DNA of 64,000 bases from DASZUK01 sp963745595 (GCA_963745595.1 CAVUYB010000015.1:356017-420016), one strand, 5' to 3'; positions 53,301-61,874 are shown, counted from the first letter of the stretch. Program-made: numbers and translations. The notes: generated from the sequence alone by a model not told the origin.

Positions 53301-53329
53301 TTGACAATTCAGATAGAAAAAGTAAGTAT
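53301..53329 (+). promoter_or_regulatory. Sigma-70 promoter of the osmolyte-binding protein
   Basis: A perfect TTGACA -35 at 53301-53306 and a TAAGTAT -10 at 53323-53329, 16-17 bases apart, in a conspicuously AT-rich patch. It gives the binding protein its own transcription start, which fits the higher dose needed for such proteins. Confidence 0.7.
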
Positions 53330-53396
53330 TACGGTTTCAAGAAGAACAGTGGAGGGTAAAGCCCTGGCTCACTCCACGAACGGACGGAGGGCACGC

Positions 53397-54326
53397 GTGC
53401 GAACGGACAGGATCAGGCGGTTTTTGCTCGGCGGGGCGGCGATGGCGTTGGCGGGCGGGATGATCGGCGGCCTGGTCGCCCCGGGGCTGGCGTCGGCCGC
53501 CTCGAAGCCGACCATCGTCATCGGATCGACCAACTTCGAGGAGCAGACAATCGTCGCCAACCTCTACGGCGACGTCCTGCAGCACGCCGGCTACCAGGTC
53601 AAGGTCGAGCCGTCGCTCGGCACCCGGTCGATCGTCGTGCCGGCTCTGGAGAAGGGGCAGATCGACCTCGAGCCGGACTACGCCGGTGCCCTCGTCAACT
53701 TCCTGGCCGGCAACAACGCCGCGCTGCCCGCGGCCACCCAGCTGTCGACGGCGGTGCCGTACCTGAAGTCGCACCTGTCCCAGGACGGGGTGACCGTCCT
53801 GAACGCCGCGCCGGCCCTCGACACCAACGTGTTCGCCGTCACGAAGACAACGGCCAAGAAGTATCACCTGACGACGCTCTCGAGCCTGAAGCCGGTCGCC
53901 TCCAAGCTGATCCTCGGCGGCCCGCCGGAGTGCCCGACCAACGCCGGCTGTGAAGTCGGCCTCGAGAAGACCTACGGCCTGCACTTCGCCAGTTTCAAGT
54001 CACTGGACGAGGCCGGGCCGCTGAGCGTGGCTGCCCTCAAGAACGGCCAGGTGCAGGTGGTCGAGCTGTTCTCCAGCGACGGCAACGTCGTCTCCAACAA
54101 CTTCGTCGCTCTCACCGACAACAAGCACCTCGAGGGCGCGACATACATCATCCCGGTCATCCGCAAGTCCGTGGACACCGCCGGCGTGGCCGCCGCCTTG
54201 AACAAGCTGTCGGCCAAGCTGACGACCGATCAGATCTCCGAGCTCAACATCCTGGTCACCGGACCCCAGAAGGAGCAGCCGGCCGCCGTGGCCTCGGCGT
54301 GGCTGAAGAAGGAAGGGCTCGCCTAG
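53397..54326 (+). CDS. Glycine betaine/choline-type substrate-binding protein
   Basis: 309 residues. Signal peptide from RIRRFLLGGAAMALAGG to GLASAASKP with no lipobox cysteine visible. The ligand-binding fold of the OpuAC/ProX type begins at TIVIGSTNFEEQTIVANLYG, then LEKGQIDLEPDYAGALVNF and LDTNVFAVTKTTAKK. Two cysteines (GPPECPTNAGCEVG) could form a disulfide. GTG 53397 is the start because GGAGG is 6 bases upstream; an earlier in-frame TTG overlaps the -35 box and is excluded. Confidence 0.88.
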   Translation: MRTDRIRRFLLGGAAMALAGGMIGGLVAPGLASAASKPTIVIGSTNFEEQTIVANLYGDVLQHAGYQVKVEPSLGTRSIVVPALEKGQIDLEPDYAGALVNFLAGNNAALPAATQLSTAVPYLKSHLSQDGVTVLNAAPALDTNVFAVTKTTAKKYHLTTLSSLKPVASKLILGGPPECPTNAGCEVGLEKTYGLHFASFKSLDEAGPLSVAALKNGQVQVVELFSSDGNVVSNNFVALTDNKHLEGATYIIPVIRKSVDTAGVAAALNKLSAKLTTDQISELNILVTGPQKEQPAAVASAWLKKEGLA

Positions 54327-54347
54327 GGCAGTTCTAGGCCCGAGCCC
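54315..54347 (+). terminator. Hairpin over the end of the binding-protein gene
   Basis: GGGCTCG-CCTAG pairs with CTAGG-(CC)-CGAGCCC around a 7-base loop, overlapping the stop codon. No T-run follows, so it is a weak or factor-assisted terminator candidate. Confidence 0.45.
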
Positions 54348-54367
54348 GAGAGGGCTTGGCAAAGATG

Positions 54368-54438
54368 TTTGTCGCGCCGTTTGCAGAATTCGCCGGCGCC
54401 TGGACGCTCCAATTCTGCAAACGGTGAAACGCGACAAA
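54368..54438. repeat. 71-bp palindromic element (REP/MITE-like)
   Basis: TTTGTCGCG-CCGTTTGCAGAATT pairs with AATTCTGCAAACGG-(TGAAA)-CGCGACAAA around a 20-base GC-rich loop. Long, AT-rich arms and the 5-base bulge are unlike a terminator. It lies between convergent genes. Confidence 0.65.
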
Positions 54439-54489
54439 GCGACATGGACGGGGCCCGAACCGCCAGCCGCCCGGCACCACCGGCGTGGA

Positions 54490-54882
54490 TCAGGTCCCTC
54501 TGGGCCGGCTGACCGGCAGGCCCGCCGCCTCCCACGCCGCGAACCCGCCGTCGAGGTCCGTGGCCCCGAGCAGGCCGAGGGCCCGGAGGCTCTCGGCGGC
54601 GAGGCTGGACGCGTACCCCTCCTGGCAAACGACAACGACCGGCCGCCCGGCGTCGTCGGTCACCGCCGGATGGCGGTCCGGGCTGGACGGGTCGAGGCGC
54701 CACTCGAGCACGTTGCGCTCGATGACCAGCGCGCCGGGGATCTCGCCGTAGCGCTCGCGCTGGGCCGCCGGCCGGATGTCGACCAGCAGGCCGCCCTGTT
54801 GCAGGGCCGAGGCCGCCTGTTCCGGGTCGACCCGCGACAGGCCGTGGCGGGCGTCGGCCAATCGGTCGTCGATGGCGCTCAC
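54490..54882 (-). CDS. Rhodanese-like sulfurtransferase
   Basis: 130 residues, a single rhodanese domain: LLVDIRPAAQRERYGEIPGA, then the active-site loop VVVVCQEGYASSLAAESLRA with the catalytic cysteine, and LDGGFAAWEAAGLPVS. The start is the GTG giving MSAIDDRLADARHG; the frame stays open further upstream but that sequence belongs to another gene. It lies 29 bases after cysteine dioxygenase; such pairs handle sulfur released from cysteine or thiols. Confidence 0.88.
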   Translation of the reverse strand: MSAIDDRLADARHGLSRVDPEQAASALQQGGLLVDIRPAAQRERYGEIPGALVIERNVLEWRLDPSSPDRHPAVTDDAGRPVVVVCQEGYASSLAAESLRALGLLGATDLDGGFAAWEAAGLPVSRPRGT

Positions 54883-54911
54883 CCGGCGAGGTCTACCAGG
54901 CCCGGGATGGC

Positions 54912-55511
54912 TCAGGGCGCCCAGGACGGGTCGGACCGGTACTCGGTCCGCTCGGCCACCAGCCCCGCCGGCGATGTCCGGTAGAAGGTCATGCCGGGCA
55001 TGGGCGGCGAGTAGGCGTGGACGCTCGTCGCCGGCGCCGTCCCGCCGTTGCGGACGTCGTGCACGTACCGGGGGCCGAAGCCGGCGCCGCTGGCGGCACC
55101 GATCCGGCGGTGGGCGAGCGACCGGTCGTCGGTCAGGTACCGCTCCTCCAGCGTGCCGCCGACCACCCAGAACGCGCCGGACGATCCGCCGTGATCGTGC
55201 AGCTGCAGGCGGCCGCCGGCCGGCCAGTGGATGACCCAGACCTCGACGTCGTCGGTGAGCGAGACGAGCTCGTACGACCGCTCCGTCAACGACACCGACG
55301 GCTCGGCCCACGCGCCGGTCGTGCCGGCGTGCTCCTTGGCCAGGTCGAGCAGGGCAATCGGGTCGAGCGGGCCCCGCCGGGCCGGTCGGCCGGCGGTGCG
55401 TTGGTCGACGGCCCGGACGTTCGCCGGATGCCGGGCGAGGTCGGCTGTGACGCCGCCGGTGACGGTGACGGCACCAGTGGTGCGGATCACGGGGTCACGG
55501 GCGATGGTCAC
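54912..55511 (-). CDS. Cysteine dioxygenase family protein
   Basis: 199 residues, a cupin. Iron ligands are in GRLQLHDHGGSSGAFWVVGG (H-x-H) and FGPRYVHDVRNGG (third His). It would oxidise cysteine or a related thiol to the sulfinate. Start ATG. First gene of a two-gene unit with the rhodanese. It is preceded by an AT-richer region with a possible TATAGC -10 on the minus strand near 55570. Confidence 0.88.
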   Translation of the reverse strand: MTIARDPVIRTTGAVTVTGGVTADLARHPANVRAVDQRTAGRPARRGPLDPIALLDLAKEHAGTTGAWAEPSVSLTERSYELVSLTDDVEVWVIHWPAGGRLQLHDHGGSSGAFWVVGGTLEERYLTDDRSLAHRRIGAASGAGFGPRYVHDVRNGGTAPATSVHAYSPPMPGMTFYRTSPAGLVAERTEYRSDPSWAP

Positions 55512-55741
55512 GGTGGCTCCTTCCGGCCGGCGATGGCCCGATCCGGACCATCTACATTTCTTTCACTCCGCTATACCCTAGCAGATTCATCGGGTATTGC
55601 CCAGGCGCGGGTGGCCGAGCCGCGAAACGTGACAGGAACAGGGGCGACGTGGCGCGATGGCGATGGCGATGGCGGTATCGATGGCGGACGAGCGGCGGTA
55701 CGCCGTCGGGTAGCCGGTCGGTCGGGTAGCCGACCGACCGG

Positions 55742-56590
55742 TCAGCCGGCCGGCTGGTCGCCGAAGAGGAGGGAGTAGTCGGCGCCGCGCCGGAGGTGGT
55801 GACCGCCGTCGACGGCCAGGCACTCGCCGGTCACCCACGATGACTCGGGGCCGGCCAAGTACCGCACGGCCGACGCGACGTCGTCGACGGTGCCGAGCCG
55901 GGACACCGGCATCTGGGCCAGGTAGTCGTCGAGCAGCGGGCCGCCGGCGGTGATGAACGCCATCAGCTCGTCGTCGATGATGCCGGGCTGGACGGCGTTG
56001 ACCCGGATGCCGGCCTCGCCGAGCTCCTCGGCGGCGTAGGCACAGAGCGACTCGATGCCGGCCTTGGCCATGCCGTACGCCCACAGCAGCCGGTGGGGGA
56101 AGTGGCCGGCGCCGGACGACATCAGGACGATCGATCCGCCCCCGGTTGTCCGCATCGCCGCCCCGGCGTGCTTGAGGGACAGGAACGACCCGATCAGGTT
56201 GAGGTCGACGGTGGCCCGGACTCCACTGACGTCGGCTTCGACCATCGGCCCCATGTGGTGGGCACCGCCGGCGCAGGCGAACAGGATGTCGAGCCGGCCG
56301 GTCGGCGCGGCCGCGTCGGCCACGGCCGCGGCGATCTCGTCTTCGACGGTGACGTCGGCGACGACGTAGCGCGCCGCCGGCGGGGTGCCGCCGGCCCCGG
56401 CCCCCGCTCGTTGCTCGGCGACCGCGTGGTCGATGGCGGCGACCGCGTCGATCAGCTTCTGCTCCGTCCGACCGCAGATCGTGACGTGGGCGCCGTCGAG
56501 CGCGAACCGGGTGGCCGTGGCCAGCCCGATACCGCTGCCGCCACCGGTGACGAGCGCGCCGAACCCTTCCAGACCGCCAACCATCGCCAT
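55742..56590 (-). CDS. SDR family oxidoreductase
   Basis: 282 residues. Cofactor motif ALVTGGGSGIGLATATRFAL, DVTVEDEIAAAV, catalytic region IVLMSSGAGHFPHRLLWAYG with YGMAK as the Y-x3-K pair, and RVNAVQPGIIDDEL. The insert FPHRLLW before the tyrosine is specific to a subgroup. It lies directly downstream of a cytochrome P450 in the same orientation (34-base gap), so both likely act on one hydrophobic substrate. Confidence 0.88.
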   Translation of the reverse strand: MAMVGGLEGFGALVTGGGSGIGLATATRFALDGAHVTICGRTEQKLIDAVAAIDHAVAEQRAGAGAGGTPPAARYVVADVTVEDEIAAAVADAAAPTGRLDILFACAGGAHHMGPMVEADVSGVRATVDLNLIGSFLSLKHAGAAMRTTGGGSIVLMSSGAGHFPHRLLWAYGMAKAGIESLCAYAAEELGEAGIRVNAVQPGIIDDELMAFITAGGPLLDDYLAQMPVSRLGTVDDVASAVRYLAGPESSWVTGECLAVDGGHHLRRGADYSLLFGDQPAG

Positions 56591-56624
56591 CGCCGCCCTC
56601 CTACTCGCGCCGGTCCTGGGCGCG

Positions 56625-57875
56625 TCAGGCCGCGGAGCCGACGACGGGCGCGGCCGGCGTGAACGAGACCGGCATCGTCTCGATGCCGCTGATGAAGTTG
56701 GCCTCCCGTTGCGGGAACGGTCCGGGACCGGCCAGCGCCAGGTCGGGCAGCCGAGCGAAGAGGCGCTCGAACATGATCCGGAGCTCGAGCCGGGCCAGCT
56801 GGTTGCCCAGGCAGAAGTGGGCGCCGAAGCCGAAGGCGAGATGCGGGTTCGGGCTCCGCGTGATGTCGAACGCGTCGGGGTCGTCGAAGATCTCGGCGTC
56901 GCGATTGGCCGACGGGTAGAGCAGCAGCACTTCGTCGCCTTCGTGGAGCTCGCGACCGCCGACCTCGACGTCGCGGGTGATCGTGCGGGCCATGTTCTTG
57001 ATCGGCGTCACCCACCGCAGCATCTCCTCGACCGCGCCGGGGATCAGCGACGCGTCGTCGCGCAGCTGGTCCCGTTGCGCCGGGTGCTCCTGGAGGGCGA
57101 GCATCCCGCCGGTGATGACGTGCCGCGTCGTCTCGTCCCCGCCGACGAGGATCAGCAGGGTCTCGTGGATGAGCGAGTCGTGATCGAGGCGGTCGCCGTC
57201 GACGACCGCGTTGGCGAGCACGCCGACGAGGTCGTCGTCCTGGCCGCTGGCCTGGCGGTCGGCGAGCACCGGGTCCATGTAGGCCGTGTACTCGACGAAC
57301 GCCTGCGCGGCCCGTTCCATGGCCTCTTGGGTGAGCGAACCCTGCGACTGGAGCATCTCTTCGGACCAGCGGAGCAGATCGTCGCGGTCGTCGTCGGCCA
57401 CGCCGAGCATGTCGCCGATGACGGCGAGCGGCAGCGGCGCGGCGATGTCCCGGACGAAGTCACAGGCGCCCTGCTCGCAGACGGCGTCGATGACCCGGTC
57501 GCAGATCGCCCGGATGTGGTCCTCCATCTCGCGGACCCGCCGCGGCGTGAAGCCGGCGCTCACCAACCGCCGCCGCCGGACGTGCTCGGGCGCGTCGAAG
57601 TCGATCATCATCGGCAGCGGCGGGAACTTCGGCCGGATGCCGCCGGCGTTCGAGAAGACCGCGGTGTCGGTCGACGCCGCCTTGACGTCCCGGTAGCTCG
57701 CCAGTGCCCACAGGTCGTTGGCCTCGTCGTAGAAGACCGGCGCGTGCTCGCGCATCCACGCGTACGCCGGGTACGGGTCGTCGACGAAGAACGCGCCGTT
57801 CATGAGGTCGATGCCCAGCTCGGCCGGGGGATGGGCGGCCGGTGGTCCGGCCGGGGGAGCGGGCGGCGGCGTCAT
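56625..57875 (-). CDS. Cytochrome P450
   Basis: About 416 residues. I-helix oxygen-binding motif LILVGGDETTRHVITGGML, K-helix EEMLRW, and the haem-binding loop HLAFGFGAHFCLGNQLARLE with the thiolate cysteine. Short soluble bacterial type, similar to steroid- or fatty-acid-hydroxylating CYPs of actinobacteria; the substrate is not predictable. ATG 57875 gives a proline-rich leader; an ATG at 57920 (MEPVAIFGG) would add 15 residues. No redox partner gene is adjacent. Confidence 0.9.
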   Translation of the reverse strand: MTPPPAPPAGPPAAHPPAELGIDLMNGAFFVDDPYPAYAWMREHAPVFYDEANDLWALASYRDVKAASTDTAVFSNAGGIRPKFPPLPMMIDFDAPEHVRRRRLVSAGFTPRRVREMEDHIRAICDRVIDAVCEQGACDFVRDIAAPLPLAVIGDMLGVADDDRDDLLRWSEEMLQSQGSLTQEAMERAAQAFVEYTAYMDPVLADRQASGQDDDLVGVLANAVVDGDRLDHDSLIHETLLILVGGDETTRHVITGGMLALQEHPAQRDQLRDDASLIPGAVEEMLRWVTPIKNMARTITRDVEVGGRELHEGDEVLLLYPSANRDAEIFDDPDAFDITRSPNPHLAFGFGAHFCLGNQLARLELRIMFERLFARLPDLALAGPGPFPQREANFISGIETMPVSFTPAAPVVGSAA

Positions 57876-58028
57876 AGGCGGATTCGACCACGCGCCGCCG
57901 AAGATTGCAACAGGTTCCATTTTCGGTCCCCGTCGGCGGGTAGCCGGTCGGTTCTGGGCGCCCTCGGGCGGCGACCCCCGCCGCACCCCGGTCCTCGCCC
58001 GGTCCCGGCGGTCGATAGGGTCTCTGCC

Positions 58029-58613
58029 ATGGCCGACCAGGCCCAGTTCACCGATCTGACGATGGAGTACATGCCGGCGCTGTACAGCGCGGCCCTCCGC
58101 ATGACCCGGAACCCGGCCGACGCCGAGGATCTCGTCCAGGAGACGTACCTCAAGGCGTACCGGGCGTTCGCCAGCTTCACCGAGGGAACGAACCTCAAGG
58201 CCTGGCTCTACCGGATCCTGACGAACACGTACATCAACACGTACCGGGCCGCGAAGCGCCGGCCGGAGGTGGCCGACGTCGAGGACGTCGAGGACCTGTA
58301 CCTGTACCGGCGGCTCAGCCCGGCCGACGGTGGCGCCGGCCTGGGCCGGAGCGCGGAGGACGAGGCCCTCGACACGTTCACCGACGACGAGGTCAAGGCA
58401 GCGATCGAGTCGTTGCCGGACGCGTTCAGGATCGCCGTCCTGCTCGCCGACGTCGAAGGGTTCTCGTACAAGGAGATCGCCGAGATCACCGATGTCCCGA
58501 TCGGGACGGTGATGAGCCGGATCCATCGTGGAAGAAGGGCGCTCCAGAAGGCGTTGCACGAATTTGCCGAAGCTCGTGGCTTGGTCGGGTCGACCACCGG
58601 CCGGGCGGAGTGA
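58029..58613 (+). CDS. sigR: ECF sigma factor, SigR type
   Basis: 194 residues. Region 2: YMPALYSAALRMTRNPADAE, DLVQETYLKAYRAF, LKAWLYRILTNTYINTYRA; region 4: LPDAFRIAVLLADVEGFSYK, TDVPIGTVMSRIHRGRRAL. Close to SigR/SigH, the thiol-stress sigma factors of Actinobacteria. It is followed 13 bases later by an RsrA-like anti-sigma factor. Confidence 0.9.
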   Translation: MADQAQFTDLTMEYMPALYSAALRMTRNPADAEDLVQETYLKAYRAFASFTEGTNLKAWLYRILTNTYINTYRAAKRRPEVADVEDVEDLYLYRRLSPADGGAGLGRSAEDEALDTFTDDEVKAAIESLPDAFRIAVLLADVEGFSYKEIAEITDVPIGTVMSRIHRGRRALQKALHEFAEARGLVGSTTGRAE

Positions 58614-58626
58614 CAGGAGGCCGTTC

Positions 58627-58995
58627 GTGGGTGCTGAAGGGGTGACACCGAAGCTGGGGGGCCTGTGCGGCGCCGGCGACTTCGAGGGCGTCGACTGCGA
58701 CGAGGCGATCCACGAGCTGTACCACTACCTCGACGGCGAGCTGACCGAGGAGCGGCGGACGGAGATCACCGTGCACCTCGACCGGTGCGGCCACTGCGGC
58801 GGCGCCGCCGACTTCGAGGCCGAGCTCCGTCTGGTGATCGCCAGCCGGTGCCGCGACCGCGTGCCCGACGCGCTCTTGCACCGCATCGCCGAGGCCATCC
58901 ACGAGGAGTCCCGCCGCCATGTGCCCGGCGACGGCCCGCCTCCCGGTGATCCGGCGTCCGGCGACACCGCGTCCGACGTGGCGCCCGGCCGCTGA
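58627..58995 (+). CDS. rsrA: RsrA-type redox-sensing anti-sigma factor
   Basis: 122 residues. Zinc ligands: VDCDEAIHELYHYLDGEL with the histidine, and VHLDRCGHCGGAADFEAEL with the CxxC pair; oxidation of these thiols releases SigR. The C-terminal 30 residues are Pro/Gly/Asp-rich. GTG 58627 is the start: AGGAGG lies exactly 6 bases upstream. Cotranscribed with sigR. The pair probably controls thiol and disulfide homeostasis, relevant to the VKOR cassette elsewhere in the window. Confidence 0.9.
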   Translation: MGAEGVTPKLGGLCGAGDFEGVDCDEAIHELYHYLDGELTEERRTEITVHLDRCGHCGGAADFEAELRLVIASRCRDRVPDALLHRIAEAIHEESRRHVPGDGPPPGDPASGDTASDVAPGR

Positions 58996-59009
58996 GCAAA
59001 CGAGGCCCC

Positions 59010-60161
59010 GTGGTCGTCGACGCCGCTCCCGATCCCAACATCGGCGGGCCGCTCGCCGCCAACGCCGGGGTCGTCGACTGGGCGCTGGCCGAGCGGGTCG
59101 CTGGCTGGGCGCTGGCCCGCCGCCGCCCGCCCGCCGACTACCGGCCGGTGGCACTGGCCGAGGAGTTCGAGGCCCTGACTGCCCGAGCCGAGCAGCTCGT
59201 TGCGGCGGCGACGGGGCTCCGTCCGGCGTCCGCCGCCCGGGCGGTCGTCGTCGACCGGCCGGCCTGGGTCAGCGCGAACGTCGCGTCGATCCAGCGGATC
59301 CTGGGCCCGACGCTGCACAAGCTGGAGACCCGCCGGCGGTCCGGTCCGTTCGGCACCCTCCCGCCCGCCGTGGCCGCCCCACTGGCCGGCGTCGGCCGCT
59401 CGATGAACGGCGCCCAGCTCGGACTGCTGCTGGCGTGGATGTCCACCCGGGTGCTCGGTCAGTACGACCTGCTCGTGACGGACGAGCTGGCCGAAGAGCA
59501 GGACCTCGTCTACTACGTCGGGCCGAACGTCGTCGGCATCGAGTCGCGCTACGGCTTCCCGCCGGCCGAGTTCCGGCTGTGGCTCGCTCTCCACGAGGTC
59601 ACCCACCGAGCCCAGTTCACCGCGGTCCCCTGGCTGCGCGACCACTTCGTCTCGCTCGTCGACCAGGGCCTCGAGCCGTTCGGCACCGATCCCCACCACC
59701 TGACCGAGGCTCTGCGCCGGGCCGCCGAGGAGGTGCGGTCCGGTCGGAGCCCGCTGCGCGACGGCGGCGTCATGGGTCTCGTCGCCACCCCGGAACAGCT
59801 TGACGCCCTCCACCGCATCCAGGCGCTCATGAGCCTGCTCGAAGGCCACGGCGACGTGACGATGGACCGGGCCGGCGCGGCCGCCGTCCCCGGCGCCGAG
59901 CGGTTCAGCCGTGTCCTGCGAGAACGGCGCGAGCAGGTCCGGGGGCCGGCGAAGCTGCTCCAGCAGGTGCTCGGGCTCGAGGCCAAGCTGCGGCAGTACG
60001 CCGAGGGCGAGGCGTTCGTCAACGCCGTCGAGCGGGCCGGCGGGGCCGACCTCTTCAACCGCGTCTGGCGGGGCCCCGAATGGCTCCCGTCGCTGGCCGA
60101 GATCCGGGACCCCGGGCAGTGGGTGACCCGGGTCGGCGCCGCTCCGGCCCCGGCCGGGTGA
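59010..60161 (+). CDS. DUF2342 zinc-dependent metalloprotease-like protein
   Basis: 383 residues. The zincin motif is LALHEVTHRAQFTAVPWLRD (HExxH). Conserved stretches are GVVDWALAERVAGWALARR near the start and LLEGHGDVTMDRAG with the third ligand region. These proteins, common in Actinobacteria and often listed as F420-biosynthesis-associated, lie next to tilS in many genomes, as here. Natural substrate unknown. Start GTG at 59010. Confidence 0.85.
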   Translation: MVVDAAPDPNIGGPLAANAGVVDWALAERVAGWALARRRPPADYRPVALAEEFEALTARAEQLVAAATGLRPASAARAVVVDRPAWVSANVASIQRILGPTLHKLETRRRSGPFGTLPPAVAAPLAGVGRSMNGAQLGLLLAWMSTRVLGQYDLLVTDELAEEQDLVYYVGPNVVGIESRYGFPPAEFRLWLALHEVTHRAQFTAVPWLRDHFVSLVDQGLEPFGTDPHHLTEALRRAAEEVRSGRSPLRDGGVMGLVATPEQLDALHRIQALMSLLEGHGDVTMDRAGAAAVPGAERFSRVLRERREQVRGPAKLLQQVLGLEAKLRQYAEGEAFVNAVERAGGADLFNRVWRGPEWLPSLAEIRDPGQWVTRVGAAPAPAG

Positions 60162-60171
60162 TCCGCCCGGC

Positions 60172-61836
60172 GTGACGCTCGGCCCGGACCGCTCGACACG
60201 CCCGCCCGCCGGGTCGCCGCTCGATCCGCTCGACCTGCTTCCGCGGTGTGCCTTCCCGCCGGCCGGGTCGCCGCTCACGTGCGCGGTCTCCGGCGGACCG
60301 GATTCGCTCGCGCTGCTCGTGCTGGCCGTCGCGGCCGGCTGCCGGGTCACCGCGGTGCACGTCGACCACGGCCTGCGCCCGGGCTCCGCCGCCGAGGCCG
60401 ACGTGGTCGCCGAGGCCGCCGCCCGGTTCGGGGCGGCGTTCCGCCGGGAACGGGTGGTCGTCCCCGACGGCCCCAACCTGGAGGCCCGCGCCCGGGCGGC
60501 CCGGTTCGCCGTCCTCCCGCCGTCGGTGGCGACCGGGCACACGATGGACGACCAGGCCGAGACCGTCCTGCTCAACCTGCTGCGCGGCGCCGGCCTCGAC
60601 GGCGTCGGCGCGATGCCGCCCGGGCCCGAGCACCCGCTGCTGGCGCTGCGACGTATCGAGACGACCGGGCTGTGCGCAGCCGTCGGCCTGACCCCGGTCA
60701 CCGACCCGTCCAACGACGACCGCCGGCACCTCCGCAACCGGGTTCGCCACGAGCTGCTCCCGCTCCTCGCCGACCTCGGTCGACGCGACCCGGTCCCCCT
60801 GCTCGCCCGGCAGGCGGCGGTGGCTCGGGAGGACACGACGCTCCTCGACATCCTGGCCGCCGAGGCGGTGCCCGACCCGGCCGACGCGGTCGCGCTGGCC
60901 GCGGCGCCGCGGCCGCTCGCCCGCCGAGCGGTCCGTCGCTGGCTGCGGGGCTCGGCGGCGACCGCGGCCGCCGGCGGCCGGGCGGGCACCGACCGGGCGG
61001 GCACCGACCGGGCGGGCACCGACCGGGCTGGCGGTGATCAGGCTGGCGGTGATCAGGCTGGCGGCGACCGGCATCCACCGTCGCTGGCCGAGGTCGAGCG
61101 GGTGCTGGCGGTGGCCGCCGGCCGGGCGGTCGGCACCGAGCTGGCCGGCGGGGTCCGCGTCCACCGCACCGCCCAGCGGCTGGTCATCGACCCCCCCTCA
61201 CCGGTGGGGCCGTCACCGCCTGGGCAGATGGGGGCCGCCAGAGCACCCTCCGGTAAGGTCACGCCAGTGGCGACCGAAGAGGCGGGTACGGCGGTCCCGG
61301 CGTGGTCGACGCCCGACGTCGGCCCGGTCCTCGTCAGTGCGGAGCGGATCGCCGCGCAGGTGGCGGCGCTCGGCGCCCGCATCACGGCCGACTTCGCCGA
61401 CGAGCCGCCCCTGCTGGTCGGCGTGCTGAAGGGGGCGATGCTCTTCATGAGCGATCTCTGCCGGGCCATCGAGCTCCCGGTCGACGTCGACTTCATGGCG
61501 GTCTCGTCGTACGGCAGCGCCACCAGCACGTCAGGGGTCGTCCGGATCGTGAAGGATCTCGACGCCGAGCTGACCGGCCGCCGGGTGCTCGTCGTCGAGG
61601 ACATCATCGACAGCGGCCTGACGCTGAACTACCTGCGCAAGTACCTGCAGGCCCGTCAGCCGGCCAGCGTCGACGTGTGCGCCCTCCTCGTCAAGGACGG
61701 CGAGCAACGGGTCGAGCTCGATCTCCGCTACGTCGGCTTCACCATCCCGTCCGAGTTCGTCGTCGGTTACGGCCTCGACGTCGCCGAGCGGTACCGGAAC
61801 CTGGCCGGTGTCCACCGTTACCTGGGCAACCGGTAG
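60172..61836 (+). CDS. tilS-hpt: TilS-HPRT fusion: tRNA-Ile lysidine synthetase with hypoxanthine phosphoribosyltransferase
   Basis: 554 residues without an internal stop. Residues 1-365 are TilS: PP-loop LTCAVSGGPDSLALLVLAVA, VTAVHVDHGLRPGS, TGHTMDDQAETVLLNLLRG and DPSNDDRRHLRNRVRHELLP. The TilS C-terminal substrate domain is short and holds a tandem-repeat insert. Residues 370-554 are HPRT: LLVGVLKGAMLFMSDLCRAI, the PRPP loop VLVVEDIIDSGLTLNYLRKY and FVVGYGLDVAERYRNL. Separate translation of hpt from GTG 61267 is possible, but the frame is continuous. TilS-HPRT fusions are known in Listeria. Start GTG. Confidence 0.85.
   Translation: MTLGPDRSTRPPAGSPLDPLDLLPRCAFPPAGSPLTCAVSGGPDSLALLVLAVAAGCRVTAVHVDHGLRPGSAAEADVVAEAAARFGAAFRRERVVVPDGPNLEARARAARFAVLPPSVATGHTMDDQAETVLLNLLRGAGLDGVGAMPPGPEHPLLALRRIETTGLCAAVGLTPVTDPSNDDRRHLRNRVRHELLPLLADLGRRDPVPLLARQAAVAREDTTLLDILAAEAVPDPADAVALAAAPRPLARRAVRRWLRGSAATAAAGGRAGTDRAGTDRAGTDRAGGDQAGGDQAGGDRHPPSLAEVERVLAVAAGRAVGTELAGGVRVHRTAQRLVIDPPSPVGPSPPGQMGAARAPSGKVTPVATEEAGTAVPAWSTPDVGPVLVSAERIAAQVAALGARITADFADEPPLLVGVLKGAMLFMSDLCRAIELPVDVDFMAVSSYGSATSTSGVVRIVKDLDAELTGRRVLVVEDIIDSGLTLNYLRKYLQARQPASVDVCALLVKDGEQRVELDLRYVGFTIPSEFVVGYGLDVAERYRNLAGVHRYLGNR
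60979..61070 (+). repeat. Coding tandem repeats in the TilS linker
   Basis: Three perfect copies of GGGCGGGCACCGACC (RAGTD) are followed by two copies and a variant of GGCTGGCGGTGATCA (AGGDQ). A likely slippage hotspot within the helical C-terminal region. Confidence 0.85.
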
Positions 61837-61846
61837 ACCGGTAGAC
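61831..61846. repeat. 8-bp tandem duplication over the hpt stop
   Basis: CGGTAGAC occurs twice; the first copy holds the TAG stop of the TilS-HPRT gene. Confidence 0.6.
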
Positions 61847-61874
61847 CGACAGGGACCAAGAACGAGAGGAACCG

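Noticed and set aside
54883..55311. Extension of the rhodanese frame to 273 codons
   Set aside because: The extra part overlaps cysteine dioxygenase and is arginine-rich; the GTG at 54882 begins directly at the rhodanese fold.
61267..61836. Separate hpt gene starting at GTG 61267
   Set aside because: Possible, but no good ribosome binding site precedes it and the upstream frame is open; reported as a fusion with this alternative noted.
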